From NCBI RefSeq assembly GCF_025698545.1, contig NC_068577.1, positions 44,161,250 through 44,225,249 on the forward strand: a stretch of DNA of 64,000 bases. Reading direction: 5' to 3'. The translations under genes were made by a program, and so were the position numbers. The first letter of the stretch is position 1, and every line of letters begins with the position of its first letter. Shown here piece by piece: positions 46,490 through 59,730 of this stretch. Under the pieces are notes generated by a model. It was not told the DNA's origin and made no database searches. It worked only from the letters and a program-made list of their open reading frames with translations. The DNA comes from Gossypium raimondii. Lineage: Eukaryota; Streptophyta; Magnoliopsida; Malvales; Malvaceae.

Positions 46490-48111
46490 ATGGCTACTTC
46501 GGATTCTCCAAACACTTCAGCTGGATCTGATATTGAAACAAACCCTAATCCTAATTCTTCAAAAGCCATAATCCTAACACCATCCAATTCCAATTCCCCT
46601 GCCGTATGCCTCTTCCAATTCGCAGGAGACTCCGCCGCCGGTGCCTTCATGGGCTCCATCTTTGGCTACGGTATCATTTTTCTCTTTTCATTGCTAAATA
46701 TTTTATGATTTTTCCCTCTCTCGGGGTTTTTTTGGCGTTGTTGGTAAGTTTGGTACAGAACAAATTTTTGGGAATTTTTCCATTGAATTTCTTGGTAAGT
46801 TTAGTTTTGATGTTATTTGTGAATCTAGGTTTTCGAAAATTTTAAGTCAGATCAGAACTCTTTTTTCTTTGTGTAATTTTATTTTTTTGCATGAACTTTT
46901 TTATTTTAGTACATATGAGTTTAAACTTAGAATACCGTTTGTACCTATGGAATATTGATAGTAATTGAGTGGAGAAGATAGTCATTATATCTGAACAGTG
47001 GATTATTCTGTTTTTATGCATTTCTAATTGTAATTTAGATTGAATAATTTCCTTTGGCTTCTGTCTTTAAGCTTGAACATTAACCCTTTTGAGAACTTTA
47101 GACTTTTAAAAGATTGAGCTATTACGTATTTGATTTTGTGTGAGAAGTAGGATTTTATGCTTTCATTTAGGTTCTTGGTTGTCCTAAAATGCATGTTCAA
47201 TGTCCTGAAAATTTTGTTTCAAGGTTAGGGCTTGACCAATAGTGGCTGAGCTTTCTTTTGGGCAGTATTTTCGACTAGACCATCTGATCTTGGACTTGTA
47301 ATTAACATTTCTTTTTTCTGTGGCTCATTGTGTGCCTGAAATCAGGTGTATACTTTAATTTTTCTCTTTCCATGTCTGTCTTAGGGTCAGGATTGATTAA
47401 AAAGAAAGGCTTTAAAGGATCCTTTGTGGAGGCAGGATCTTACGCCAAGGTATGAGAATCTCATGATCACAAAATAATGCAATTCTAGTTTTTCCCCTCT
47501 TGAGTGAACAAATCTTTCGGTTATATCACATTATTTTCTCTTTATAGACATTTGCAGTTTTGTCCGGCGTTCACAGTTTGGTTGTTTGCTTTTTGAAGAG
47601 GCTTCGGGGAAAAGATGATGGTATGCCTTGTAAAATCAGAGTAACATTGCCTCTTTTTTTTTTTTTTTTTTTGTGCTTGTTTTGCTGATATAGAGTTATT
47701 ACCATTCTCTGCAGTTATTAATGCCGGTGTAGCCGGATGCTGCACTGGACTTGCTCTAAGTTTCCCAGGTACGAGAATCTCAAGTCTTATTCTTATGTTA
47801 TAAAAATATCAGTTTCAGTTTGAACCTCATTTTGGCTTGAAATGGTTGGTTATGCAGGTGCACCTCAGGCACTTCTACAGAGCTGTCTCACCTTTGGGGC
47901 ATTCTCATTTATCATCGAAGGGCTTAACAAGCAGCAGCCAGCATTGGCACATTCATTTTCTGCGAGAAACAAGAGTGCACACCACAAGGGACCTCGTCCT
48001 TTAGCACTACCCCTTTCTATCCCTATTCCGGATGAGCTGAAAGGAGCTTTTTCTTCGTTCTGCAAGTCCTTGGTAAAACCAAATAAAGGTAGGTTTCCTA
48101 CAGGTAACTAA
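46490..48111 (+). CDS. TIM22-like Tim17/Tim22/Tim23 (PRAT) family membrane protein
   Basis: Five exons (46490-46670, 47385-47449, 47548-47620, 47715-47768, 47858-48111), phases consistent, 208 residues. It matches the plant proteins annotated as TIM22-2/TIM22-3 type organelle inner-membrane import components (PRAT family), for which chloroplast and mitochondrial locations have been proposed. After a low-complexity N-terminus rich in S, N and P come [67 protein letters not shown] and [12 protein letters not shown], that is, glycine-rich helices with small-residue packing. The C-terminal [17 protein letters not shown] is typical of the subgroup. The start was taken at the ATG in AAAATGGCTAC; the same frame is open upstream, with another ATG (context CAGATGTC) at about 46414, but family proteins start at the chosen one. 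The gene appears intact. Confidence 0.9.
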
Positions 48112-50760
48112 GTAGTAGGTGGACCATTTTTCATTTTTCCTGTTGTTTGTAGAATTTTGCAAGTGTTGAGAATGTAGACTGAAAGTTTTGTCTGAGATTT
48201 GAAGCTTTTTACAAGCAGAAAGATGAAATTGCTTCTTTTCTTGTGTTGATTCAATTATATTATCTGTCTGGTTCAGTAGTAAGAATGAATCAAATTTTGA
48301 TTAGTTGTGAAGACAAAACAAATCGTTGATCGAGTCGATCCAAAGTACTGATTTTCTGACTGTGGCCACTTTGATACCTAGCTTATTAATGGATTATATG
48401 TTGTATGCAAAGGTGGCCTTGAGCGAGCATGGACTAACTTGTGACCCCATTTATTCAGAATTAAATTCCTTCATCGGTTGATAAATACTAATCATAGGCC
48501 ATTAACCTATGATTATGATTACTTTCAACTTACTAGTATAAGAAAGGAAGTCATTTTTGGGTAGAAATATTTTATAGTAAGTTTTTCCCCCACTTTACGA
48601 CCTCTATTAAGGTGTGTTTAGCTTGAAAACTATTATAGGATGGAGAAGTGGTAGTCTGGTATGGTTTGAATGAGAACGGGCACCATAGCCTTATTTTCCA
48701 AGCCCCCTTCCACCGCAACTTTTAATCCCTACTATTTTATTATAATTATTCAATGAATACTTGCATTTTTAAAGGATGGACTAATAAAGTTATATTTATT
48801 TAAAGTTAAACATAAATAAAATAGTAGTTCAAACAATACTAGCATTTTTAATTACTATGGCTTAAACCAAAAAATGCCCTCGGCACTGTTTTTGCCCCCA
48901 AAATGGATATGTTTACACCATAAAGAAAGATTCCGTTTTGAAAATTATAATGAAATTAAAAAGATAAATTATTTATTTATTTTGTTGTCAGTTCCCAGAT
49001 TTTCTCAATTCTACCAAAAAACAAAAAGTTATGGCAATCACCTACAGCCCTAGCAAAAGGAAATTATGTTCGACAACCACCTAATTAAAGCATTTGAATA
49101 TGTGATAGAATCCAATATTGTTTCGTAAACCCTTAAAAAACATATATTGATAAAAATTCCAACAACCCAAAACTTACCTTGAACATCATTCAGACCCCAT
49201 TCCCCAGACCTATTATCACTACATCTCAACAAAAATAATTGAAGCCGAAAGATAGTTAGAGAACCACCACCAAGGTCAAAGATTAAAGCTCACTAACAAA
49301 ACCAATATCCTATTATGCAGCTTTAATGGAGGAAAGAAAACCAAAATGAGAAGAAAAAGCCTTTTATGCTTGGCCCATGGTAAGAAAGCAAATTCAAGGG
49401 AACTCTGAAGAGCTAAATCATAACATCTTGATTTTGTATCTTTGAATCAACAAGGAGAAAAGATGAAGATAATATTAAACTATAATTTAATTATAAATGC
49501 TACATGTTAAACTTTAATTGGTTTTCAGATCTTTTTAATCGGTTGGACCAAAATTGTTAACAGAATGAAAGTTTAAATATCACTTCTGACAAAAAAGAAA
49601 AGTTCAAATGCGAAAAAACGTTATAGTTTGAAGGTATTTTAATTATTTATTAAAATTTTATTATCTTATGTAAATATAATTCTAAAAATTTGACTTATTT
49701 ATCTTCCTGATAAATAAATTTGACTTAATTATTAATTTAATAAATATCAATAAAATACATTTTTGTTGTATTTATAAATTTTAAATAAGGTCTTTAATGG
49801 TATTTTTTTTCTCAATATAATTCATCTCATCACCTATGTTACGATTGAATCTAAATGCATATCTTATTATTGTTTTTAATCTTACTACTGCAATAATAAT
49901 AATCTCACCATTACCATTAATTTTAATCTTCTGTCCATTCAGATAGACTTTATTAAAAAAGAAAAGGAAAAGATCACTTCATAAATTTTACAGAAACTCT
50001 TAAGTAATACAAAACTTGCACATCCATTATGTTTCCATTTTCCTTGTTCCTCATATATGTTTTCGTTAAATAGGGATTAAGGTTTGCTTTTGTTTATCTT
50101 TATTCCTCGTACATTAATTTTGTTAATTAGGATTTTGGTTTGAGATTAGGGTTTAATTTCAATTATTAATTTTGTTAATTTACGTTTGAGTTTAATCTTT
50201 AAGATTTTAAATTTAATGTTAAAATTATGGTTTAGGGTTTTATTATTTGTTCCAAGGTTTAAGGTTATGGTTTTAGGTGATGGCTGGCCTTTGAGCTTTG
50301 TTTTCGTTTTTCTTTTCGAATCTTGGGCTTATAGCTCATGGTTAAAATTTAGGGCATGTTTTTGTTTTTCCTCCTTCTTTATATATTTTCTTATCGTTTT
50401 AATTTTGTTGATTAGGATTTAGGGTTTGAAATTTAGATATTGGTTCAGGGCATGTTGATAATTGGAAGAAATTCTCATACCTAATTTTCATCGATGATTA
50501 TTTTCTGCAATTCAGAATGTTTGATATAAATGTTAGAAAGTGAGAATCAAATTCTATTCATTGGTGCATCTAATCTTGTTCACTTTAATTGAATACAAAT
50601 CACATTATTCATGAGACAGAAAATTCAACGTGGGAAAGAAAAGAAAACTAAAAACATTTTAATATTATATTTTTTCTCTGGCAATTTAAAGATCATATTC
50701 ATGAGTATTAGTCGGATGAATTAAGTTTTCCTTTATGACAACATGATTCAAAGCATTCAA
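48112..50760. other. Intergenic DNA between the TIM22-like and RPS8 genes
   Basis: No gene supported. AT-rich DNA; 50050-50450 repeats TTAGGGTTT/TTAGGATTT-like pieces (for example TTAGGATTTAGGGTTTG near 50413), resembling decayed promoter or interspersed telomere-like sequence. The open stretches at 49050-49232 (minus) and 50186-50422 have no similarity. Confidence 0.5.
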
Positions 50761-50767
50761 TAATAGT

Positions 50768-50789
50768 TGGGCTTTTAATATGAAGCCCA
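50768..50789. promoter_or_regulatory. Inverted pair of site II (TGGGCY) elements of the RPS8 gene
   Basis: TGGGCT at 50768-50773 and AGCCCA at 50784-50789 form an inverted pair about 230 bases before the start codon. TGGGCY site II elements, bound by TCP factors, are typical of plant ribosomal protein promoters. Confidence 0.65.
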
Positions 50790-50874
50790 ACATGTTTCCC
50801 ATTGACGACTACACCCTACGAAGCTTAAACCCAGCCCCAACTCCATTAAGGATGTAAAGGTAATTTCATAAAAC

Positions 50875-50883
50875 TAGGGTTTT
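50875..50883 (+). promoter_or_regulatory. Telo-box-like element of the RPS8 gene
   Basis: CTAGGGTTT differs by one base from the telo box (TTAGGGTTT, reverse of AAACCCTAA), which commonly pairs with site II elements in ribosomal protein promoters. Confidence 0.55.
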
Positions 50884-51017
50884 CTGGTGTGTATATCCCT
50901 TCCCTGCTTCAAGTCTCCGCCCGTCATTCCTGAGCTTCCTTCTTGTTGCTTCACTTTTTCTTTTTTTTTAAATAAAAATAAAAACCCCATTAAGGCTTGA
51001 ACTCTTCTTCAGCCAAA

Positions 51018-52795
51018 ATGGGTGTGTCTCAAATTCCTGTAAAATTTCATTTCTCTTTGAATTATGTAATTAGTGTTCTTTGCTTAATGTGTTTAATTTC
51101 ATTTTACTATAGGTATTTCTCGTGATTCAATGCACAAGAGGCGTGCCACTGGTGGCAAAAAGAAGGCTTGGAGGAAGAAGAGAAAGTAATAAGCGAAACC
51201 CTTTGTTTTCTTTGCCTTTTTTGTTTTCTGTTTTTACTTTTCCTGGTCTTTTTTTTCTCTGGTTGCTTAGAAAGTTGATTTTGAATGATTAAAAGAATGG
51301 GATTCTGTTCTTGTGTTTTACCTGATTTTGTAATCTAGTTTTGGCCTTTACTTTTAGATTTAGCTTCATTTTATTGTCATATGAGGATTTCAGAGCAATT
51401 TATTGAACTTTGTTTGTTTTTATATTTAAAATTTATTTCTTGTTTGTTTAGATGCCTGGTTTTCTTTCGTATTGGGTTGCTTTTCACTTAATGTTTCCAA
51501 TATTGGTTTATCGAGTAATCTAAGTTTTAGTGGTTTCTTTAAGGTATGAGCTTGGAAGGCAACCTGCTAACACAAAGCTGTCAAGCAACAAGACAGTCAG
51601 GAGGATTAGGGTTCGTGGTGGGAATGTGAAGTGGCGTGCTTTGAGGCTCGACACCGGAAACTACTCATGGGGAAGTGAGGCTGTGACTCGTAAGACCAGG
51701 ATTTTGGATGTGGTGTACAATGCATCCAACAATGAGCTGGTTCGCACTCAAACTCTGGTGAAGAGTGCTATTGTTCAGGTTGATGCTGCTCCATTCAAGC
51801 AGTGGTATCTCCAGCACTATGGCATTGACATTGGTCGCAAGAAGAAATCAGCTGCAGCCAAGAAAGAAGGAGAGGTATGGGATTATTTATTTGTTCGGTT
51901 CACATCTATAATTACTTCCTATGCCGATGTGTGAATCATTTTAAAAGCTTTGGTAGTTGTTTTGGTTTGTATTCTTCCTTTAATGTTTCGGTGTCATTGT
52001 AATTGAACCTGGATATGATCCAATAAATATAAATCTGTTTTACTTAGAATGGAACTATTTTGTTATTCTCTTTTGCCCTTTCCTGCAAGTGGCTATTCTT
52101 GTCTTTGCATCGTTTCACTTGTCTAAACTAATTTTGATATTGCTATTTTGTTGTCTGTGCACATGAGAGGTTGTTACCATCAAGCGAGCATATGTATTTC
52201 AGTTGATGTCTGCACCTTCTCCAATTTGGGTTCATAAAAGTAGAAATAGTGGTTAATATTGTATTCAGGGATTCTGCTTGAGCATAAAAAATTTATCTTT
52301 TTTGATGTTCTAAATATCTGACTGACTATGGCACTGCTTTCATTTTTACACCGTTCAACTTATTTCGTGTATAGGAAGGTGAAACTGCTACTGAGGAGGT
52401 GAAGAAAAGCAACCATATATTGAGGAAGCTGGAGAAGCGTCAACAAAATCGGGCGCTTGACCCACATATTGAGGAACAATTTGGCAGTGGTCGTCTGTTG
52501 GCTTGTATCTCTTCACGGCCTGGTCAATGTGGCCGTGCAGATGGGTATGTTCTATACTAAAGCCTCAACCTCTCTTTTTATTCTAGGCTTCTCAAATGGA
52601 ATTGCAAGAAAAAGAATAATTTTTTGAATAGCTAATAGCTTTCCCATCCACCTACTATTTTGTTTGTCTTACAAGCTATGATTGATTTCATTCTAACATT
52701 AGTGAAATGGGTTTTTCAGTTACATCTTGGAGGGCAAAGAGCTGGAGTTCTACATGAAGAAGATCCAGAGAAAGAAGGGGAAGGGAGCTGCTTAA
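51018..52795 (+). CDS. RPS8: 40S ribosomal protein S8 (eS8)
   Basis: Component of the small cytosolic ribosomal subunit. Five exons: 51018-51021, 51113-51185, 51544-51874, 52375-52544 and 52720-52795; phases agree and give 217 residues, the normal plant length. The first exon is only ATG G. Landmarks are [58 protein letters not shown], the [21 protein letters not shown] segment, the lysine-rich [34 protein letters not shown] and the end [16 protein letters not shown] tiny first coding exon in front of an early intron is common in plant ribosomal protein genes. No defects were seen. Site II and telo-box-like elements lie upstream. Confidence 0.97.
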
Positions 52796-53317
52796 AAAAT
52801 TATTGCATGAGTTTTCAGCATTCATATCAGAATGCCGCCCTTAGGTTTTGCCTTTCACATTTCCAGAACATTTAAAGTTGTGTTAGCATTGAACTTTTAA
52901 TCTGGATCCCTGAGAGTTATTATTTTTGTATTGGATCTTTGAACTTTATAAATGCAGCTTATTTTGGTTGGTAAAGATGCAGATCTTCTGCTTTTATTTT
53001 TCCAGATTATGATTGTTCCAATGCGCAGAGTTTAGTGTGCATGTTCAAATGTTTTCTTTTAAGTGTTTGTGAAAGGTCAGGGTCATATTTTGTTATCTAA
53101 TTATGCATATAAAGCACTTCAAGAAAAACGTATCCCACCACCAAGTCAACTTATTGTTAAATTTGATAGGTTTTGAACTATTGTGGCTTGTGGCTGAGTT
53201 AGAATTATTTCTGATCTTATGTTTGCCGTTTAATTTTTGGCAAAATTAGGCATATGTGCCATTTAAGGTTTTAGGTCATTTCGTTTGAAATTTAGGAAAA
53301 AAATGTTCGTTGCTGGT
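52796..53317. other. 3' UTR and flank of RPS8
   Basis: T-rich 3' UTR, then AT-rich DNA. Nothing else supported. Confidence 0.6.
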
Positions 53318-53748
53318 GGTGTCCAAATGGTTGGTTTGATTATTAATCGAACTATATAATCCTTTAATTGTTAATTGAATCGAAATTTAAAATAAAATTT
53401 AATTGAACCGAAATATTTGGGTTAATTTGGTTGATTAACAAAATTAGTTGAAATTGATGTTTTTGTCTTTTGGTTATAACAAGTATAAAACAAATAAAAA
53501 AAATATTGATAATATTCATTTGTTTTGAAAGTTAATCGAATTAATCGAAATTGTAAGTCTTGAAGCATTACATAATTATTAAATTTAGTTAATTACCCAA
53601 TTTCGAACTAAATTAATTGGTAACTGAAATTTCTAATAACTATTAACCGATCTTCGATCACATTAAGTTTGACCATCGACTGGTTAACTAAATTAGATCG
53701 GTTCGATCTGTTAATTTGATTTTAACCAAAGTTTGAACACTCCAACCT
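53318..53748. mobile_element. MITE-like inverted-repeat element, about 430 bp
   Basis: The left end GGTGTCCAAATGGTTGGTTT faces a right end whose reverse complement begins GGAGTGTTCAAACTTTGGTT. The interior repeats AATCGAA/TTAATTGG-type motifs and is non-coding. hAT-like ends; no exact 8-bp flank found. Confidence 0.6.
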
Positions 53749-53759
53749 GCAGGTAGCCT

Positions 53760-54700
53760 TTTTGAGTGACATGGCAAGAGAAAGTCTTTATAGTTAAATT
53801 TCAACATTAAAAACCCAAGCTTTCTTAATCACAAAGCAAAGCAATAAAAACCCAAACTTTCTTGCAAAAGCTTGGAAAAAACAATTGCAGCAAGAAAGAT
53901 TAATAAACACACCAAAGAAAGGATTTTTAATAGGTAAAATGAAACTAAGTTGAAAGATATTTAAACTAAGGATTAGAGTGTGAATACAAAGAAAGTTAAG
54001 GTATTAAAACGCAATTAACACCAAGCTACAATGTTAACTAACCACTAACTAACTAAGCATAAAACCAAAAAAGAACAAGCTTTAACCTTAAAAGATGGAG
54101 AAAGCAACTAAACCCTACGCTAAAAAAAGGTGAAAAATGAATAATCTAATGTCTTTTCTTTCTTTTGGCCAAAAGAAGGCTTTTTATCTACTTACAACCC
54201 AAAAATTGTGCCCAAAATGTCCCTTAACGTGTGCTTTTTATTGGTGTTGGAGTTGGACAAGGACTACCCTTGCAGGAATATATTGTCTTCGCTCAACAGG
54301 GGGTATCATGATACCCATGGTTCGGTATCGCAATATCCACGATAGTTTTGAAATGGGGGGTCCTTAGGAGGTTGGGTATCGCGATACCACTATAGATGGT
54401 CTCAATTCTTCTCGTTTCAACACTGTTAAGGATATCACGACTTCCATACTTTGATATCGCAATACACTCTTCTAGGTGATGTTTTTGTTCACGTTTGGGC
54501 CACCATTGACTCCCTACAACACTCAATCAACCGTTAGGGCCATATGGTGCATTTGGCCAATTCGGGTCTCAAAAGTAGCATAAATGTGTTAATTCACTTA
54601 TTAAAACAAAGAACTAAAACTAAGGAAAAACACGAAAAAGACATTTAAATTACTCGAAAACAAGCTCGTTAAGTGTAATGGAGAGCCTGATTTGACATGT
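53760..54700 (-). repeat. LTR-like repeat with TATCGCGATA-type palindromes
   Basis: Related, in the opposite orientation, to the insert at 14.0-15.7 kb: both have the palindrome array, then sequence of the type GACCCGAATTGGCCAAATG and a TTTAGTTCTTTG/TTAGTTTTAG stretch. Palindromic motifs occur at 54301, 54326, 54374, 54431 and 54452. Non-coding; the open stretches here are shadows of the array. Confidence 0.6.
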
Positions 54701-55057
54701 CAAATTACAACAGATCAGACAATCCATAAGTAATATTGGTTTTAACACAGGATTGATGAGATCGAATGATTTTCTCCTTACAACTTGCACCAACGAAGGG
54801 ACATCCAATTCTGGACATGAAACTGCAACTGGGGTTGATAATAAAGAAGAAGTTGAGAACAAAAAGGAAGCTCAGAACGAAGGAAGTAGAAATTGATGAT
54901 GATCCATTTCGGGAGTCTAGGCCAGATGGTTCAGGAATTGTATTATTTTCTGAACTAGAAGTCATTCCTATTGAACTGAAAAGGAGTAGTTCTGAACACA
55001 ACTAGATTTTACGATGTATGAACCTCCACCCCACATGCTTAATGTCGATATTGATGC
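54701..55057. other. Coding-like stretch, unidentified
   Basis: A plus-strand frame at 54766-55005 ends ESRPDGSGIVLFSELEVIPI plus a short tail, preceded by lysine-rich sequence. Similarity to any gene was not recognised. It could be a retroelement or gene fragment; not called as a gene. Confidence 0.3.
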
Positions 55058-56340
55058 TGTAACACCCCGATACTTGACCTGATTGTTGGGTTCGGGCTAT
55101 AAAGTGTCATATTCGTTCTTAGAGCAACTACAATTAGTAATATGCAATCCAATATCATTATACAATTAAATACAAATAAATCATGTGCATACATTGCATT
55201 ATCATTTCCAGGTTTTATACGAGCTTATGATACCTCTTTTATTAACCTGGGGTCGTAATGGATCAACTTATAATGATTACAAAATTTTGATTTAACGTTG
55301 CGACTTCGAGGATTTTCTCGTCGTGACGTGACTTTGTGACTAGGGTTCGTCGTGACTTTGAGCTACGTCGTCACAATGTGGACCATTTGAACATTTGCAT
55401 TGGATCATATCATATACAACTTAACCATTTGAACATTTAGCTAAATGTCCCTAGGTACATGCCACGAGACCAAAATGAACGAACTATACAAACTTTGTTG
55501 AGTCAAAATTGATGGAAATCCAATGCAGCCCAAGAGTTTGATCATCTCCCTTTTGCATAGTTTTCAACAAGAAGGAAGAAATAAAACAACAAAAATAAAA
55601 TCTATTCTAAAATGAAAAGAGAAAACCAAATCTAAAAATGAAATGAAAAGAAAAAGAATGGAAACCTAACCTAAAACTATGAAAACTAAAGAAAAATGTT
55701 TAGCCACCAAAATCTACTCTTAAAAGCTTTTAAGGTAGTATTTATAGTCTACTAAGATTTAACCTTACATTGACAATTATGCCTTTAAATAAGAAATGAA
55801 TTAAGCTTGTTTGGACACAAAATTGCCCCTGCAGTGTTTTACCCGTCAAAATTCAGTGTCGCGACACCGAGGCATCAATGCCGTGACATCTGTGGCAGGG
55901 GGCACGATCTTGGCTTTGGGGGTTCTCGATGTTGTGAAATCCTCGATGGTGGCCATGATTTCTTCACTTCAACACCTTCAGGGATATCACAACCTTAGAG
56001 GCTCGGTGTCACGACATCATACCCTCAATGCGTGACTCTTTTGATAGCCAGCTCCAGGTTGATTTCTCGTTAAATTTTTGCACCTTCGAAACAAATGGAC
56101 TCGGTGTCACGACTGCCATAGCATCATTTTCATGACACCCACGTTGAATGTTGTTTTCGTCAAGGTCGAGCCATTCTTGTCTCTCTACACCAACTCAAAC
56201 ACCTTGTTAGGTTCTCCATGGCACCATTTTGCCAATTTGGGTCTCAAAAAGGACAACACTAAACAAAAATGTTTATTAATAATGAATACTAAAAATCAAA
56301 AAAAATGTAGGAAAAAAAAAACCTAAATTGCTTGAGAATA
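55058..56340. repeat. LTR-like repeat starting TGTAACACCCC, with GTGTCGCGACAC palindromes
   Basis: Starts TGTAACACCCCGATACTTGA, like other LTR starts in this region (56781, 59731, 59784 and variants at 63055 and 63421). It carries palindromic motifs GTGTCGCGACACC (55856), GTGTCACGACATC (56006), GTGTCACGACTGCC (56104) and related forms. No coding region. The right end was not resolved; sequence from about 56340 looks like another repeat. Confidence 0.55.
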
Positions 56341-56780
56341 AGCTCCTAGAGTGATTGGACATATATAATTAGGGCTTAAATAATTTGTAATTAGGTTCTG
56401 ACCCTTTACCTATTACTTACAACTTATTTGATCATTGAGTCATTGCATTATAGTATCATACTGAACTCTCTCTTATTGTATACCATTACGAAAGCTACTT
56501 TATTTAGTGCTTGTCCAATGACTTTGTCATAAGTGTGTACCTTCATAGGATATTTTTAATCTCTTTAGGAAAAGATCAATTTTCTCAATGTGGATATTTT
56601 ATCTCATGGTTTCCATTACATCTTCTAATATGAAAAAGTCAATTACTAACATATAGATATTACATCAATTTTCTTATGACAAATGACCTTTGGCCACGTT
56701 CCTTTTTCATCAGTAATGTAATGCTAATGAGAGGATATCATTTACCCTTTAATAGGTTATGAATTCCACTATTGTGGAAC
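56341..56780. other. Older repeat DNA hosting the next two solo LTRs
   Basis: Continues after the solo LTRs at 59389-59730 and 62964-63054. No reading frame survives, so the parent element was not identified. Confidence 0.4.
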
Positions 56781-59383
56781 TGTAACACCCCATACCGTCG
56801 CTAGAACAGAGTTATAAGGCATTACCGAACATATTAGATAATTTACAATTAAATTCACAAATAAATAACATACATATTATAATTTAATGATTTAGTCCCT
56901 TTTCATGGACTTTCGAGGCCCAGAAGACGTATTAGAAGTGAATCGGGACTTGTTCGAGTGCTCCCGAATTTAAAAAAAAAACCTCAATATAACCCCTTTA
57001 TAATTATCTAACCTTCCCTACAATTTCAAACCACAACCAATTTGCAACCAATATAACAACCTATACATCTCCACAATCAAACATGCCTAATTATGCCTAC
57101 AACATTAATTTAACAATTTATCTACTTGATCATTCATAAATAATTTTTAATTGAACTAATAATTTCATTTATTTCCATTTTAGTTTCATGCCACATTTAC
57201 CAAATATGCCATATTATTTCATTTCATACTTATAATCCATATTAGACATCATTTTACAACCAAAGTTACAAGAATTAAGTACACAATTTATATAATACCT
57301 AAGTACATGCCACTTTTACAAAAAAAAAAAAGATTACATCACCAAATTGTCTCTGAAGTCGAGATTGTTCTGGATGCTAAACCGGGACCTTTGATTTCTC
57401 TTGACTGCATACGAAACAATCTGTCTGTTGAGTATTTCATACTCAGTGGTATTACCATAATTCAAACTATATAACTTTTATGAATTATAAATATTAATCA
57501 TATAACATTAAACATGAAAAATTTATAATTTATAAGAACTAATTTATATTCAGTTTCATATTTCATATAATAATTCATCAACAATGTCATATATTAATAA
57601 CTTGAATTTGATCAATTCATGAACCTTAGGTTCTTGCTTTCATATCTCACAATTCGACTAACAATTTCTTTCTTATACTTTCAGTCGTACGATCAATCAA
57701 ATTTATTCAATTCTCACATTTCGATTAGTCACCCTATTAACAAACCCGAACCTTGGCAGATACATGAATTCCAACCAAACACACCAATACGGCACATTAT
57801 GCCTAAAACGGTACTCAGTACCTGATCAACATATCAAAAGCAGTATACAACACATAAAGTGCCTGAAACGACACACGTGGTGCCTAATACGACATATATA
57901 GTGCCTGATCGGCAAAGGCGATAAATTCTCGTACTCTTCCACTCCTATGGCATGCCAACTATATCTGACTAAGCCCGATTGGTTAATAGGGTATTCAAAT
58001 CACTTTCTCAATTTCAATTTCACTTTCAATGTACAATTCAATTCGATATAATTTTCCACTTTCCAACAATATACTATCAAATATTCATACATAACCATAC
58101 TTCAGCTCAATTTCATTCATTTCAATATTGATACCTACCTTAAAATTTTACTTACCATACACATAAATTTAAATATAACATTTAATAAATAGTAGTTTGA
58201 ATTATAGTAATACAAACCGTGAATTTCTCGTTTTAGTCCTCGATAGCCTTCTCCTTTCCTTTGTGTGCCAATGCCTAGGGTTCTTTGTTAGCTACGAAAA
58301 TAATAATAATTTTTCATTATTAATACATCACTAATTTACAATAATTAATAGAATTTTTTTTAATTTATACCCTAATTCCAATTTAATCCTAATTAACTCA
58401 TTTATTTTTCTAACTCCATTCACACTTCATTTCTACTTAATATCTTGCCATATTCAACTTAACTATTCAAGGTTCATATTAAAACCCTAATTTTAAACTT
58501 CTTTCAATTTAATCCCTACTATGTAAAACTTATAACCTAGTTTACAATTTTAATCCTTTAATCAATTCTAACTTGAAATTCATTCAATTAAACCCCTAAT
58601 TCATTATTTTGTTCGACATGAACTATGTTCAAAAACCTAAGAACTTTCAAAACTTCAACTTAATTTCAACAAAAATTTGTTCTAAAGCTTCTAAAACATC
58701 AAAATTAAGAGAAATGGACTTAATTGACTTACCTATTAAAGCTTTAAACCTTCAAACTCTAGTTTTTCTTTTTCTTTTTCTTTTTCTCCTTTCCCCTGCT
58801 CTGTTTCGAAATGGTTCAGTTCTTTCCTTACTTTGTTTCTCTTTTATTTCATTTTGTTTTCTTTTATTTGTTTATTAAATTAATTAGTTTAATATAATAA
58901 TAATTAAAATAAATATCTATTTAATATCAAATACATGTATTACAATTGTACACATACATATTATTACACGTGTTTTATCATTACCATACATTTGTCTTTA
59001 TTTAATTTATTTCTTAATATAATATTTATAATATAATTAATTTAATAATATACTTTATAATTAATTTATATATTTATATAATTAAATCATGTAAAAATCT
59101 AAGATTTTTACAATCTTATGCCGCCTCAACCTCCAATTGTGGCTTAATTGCCCATTTGGTCCCTATTATTTTCTTTTAATCTATAATTAAACTTTTACCC
59201 TTTTTTTCAATTTAGTCCTTTTTCCTAATTACCTTTAATTAAGCTAAACTCACTTAATTAAAACCTAATTAAACACACTACTAGACTCATAAATATTTCT
59301 AATAATTATTTACGAACCCATTTAATTAAGACGGAGGCCCAACAATGTACTTTTTCGATGCCCGTGAATTTTGGGTCATTATA
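56781..59383 (+). mobile_element. Solo LTR, 2.6 kb, GGAAC target duplication
   Basis: Starts TGTAACACCCCATACCGTCG and ends GAATTTTGGGTCATTATA, where a CGTTACA-type end is expected. Identical 5-mers GGAAC flank it (56776-56780 and 59384-59388). No internal region or coding sequence. A solo LTR of a Ty3/gypsy-type element is the simplest reading. Confidence 0.85.
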
Positions 59384-59730
59384 GGAACGATGCTACATCA
59401 TGTAGAAGTCGTATATTCAACGCACCAGCTTTTGGTTCTGTATCTGTTTGAACTTAAACTTTCATTTACATCAAAGTATACGAGTCACGCATACATAGTC
59501 CATCATCCACTCAAGATTAAGATATGCCCTATTATGAATATCACAAGTAAATAAATTCATAAACGGATCTAAGATAAATTTAATTTGGGTCTTGTCCGAT
59601 GTATTGTCAGTCTAGACAATGACATCTATGTATCTATCTTCTAGGGTCATCCGCTATGATGCCCTAGACAAAAAAATCTCTTCAATTATACTTGACAGAA
59701 TATATATAATAGTTTTTCAATCGATTTACT
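59384..59730. other. Host repeat between the two solo LTRs
   Basis: Non-coding repeat sequence that continues 56341-56780 across the solo LTR. The open stretch at 59345-59554 crosses the junction and is not a gene. Confidence 0.5.

Noticed and set aside
54766..55005. 79-residue frame with lysine-rich start
   Set aside because: Could be a gene fragment, but I could not match it to any family and it lies between two repeats.
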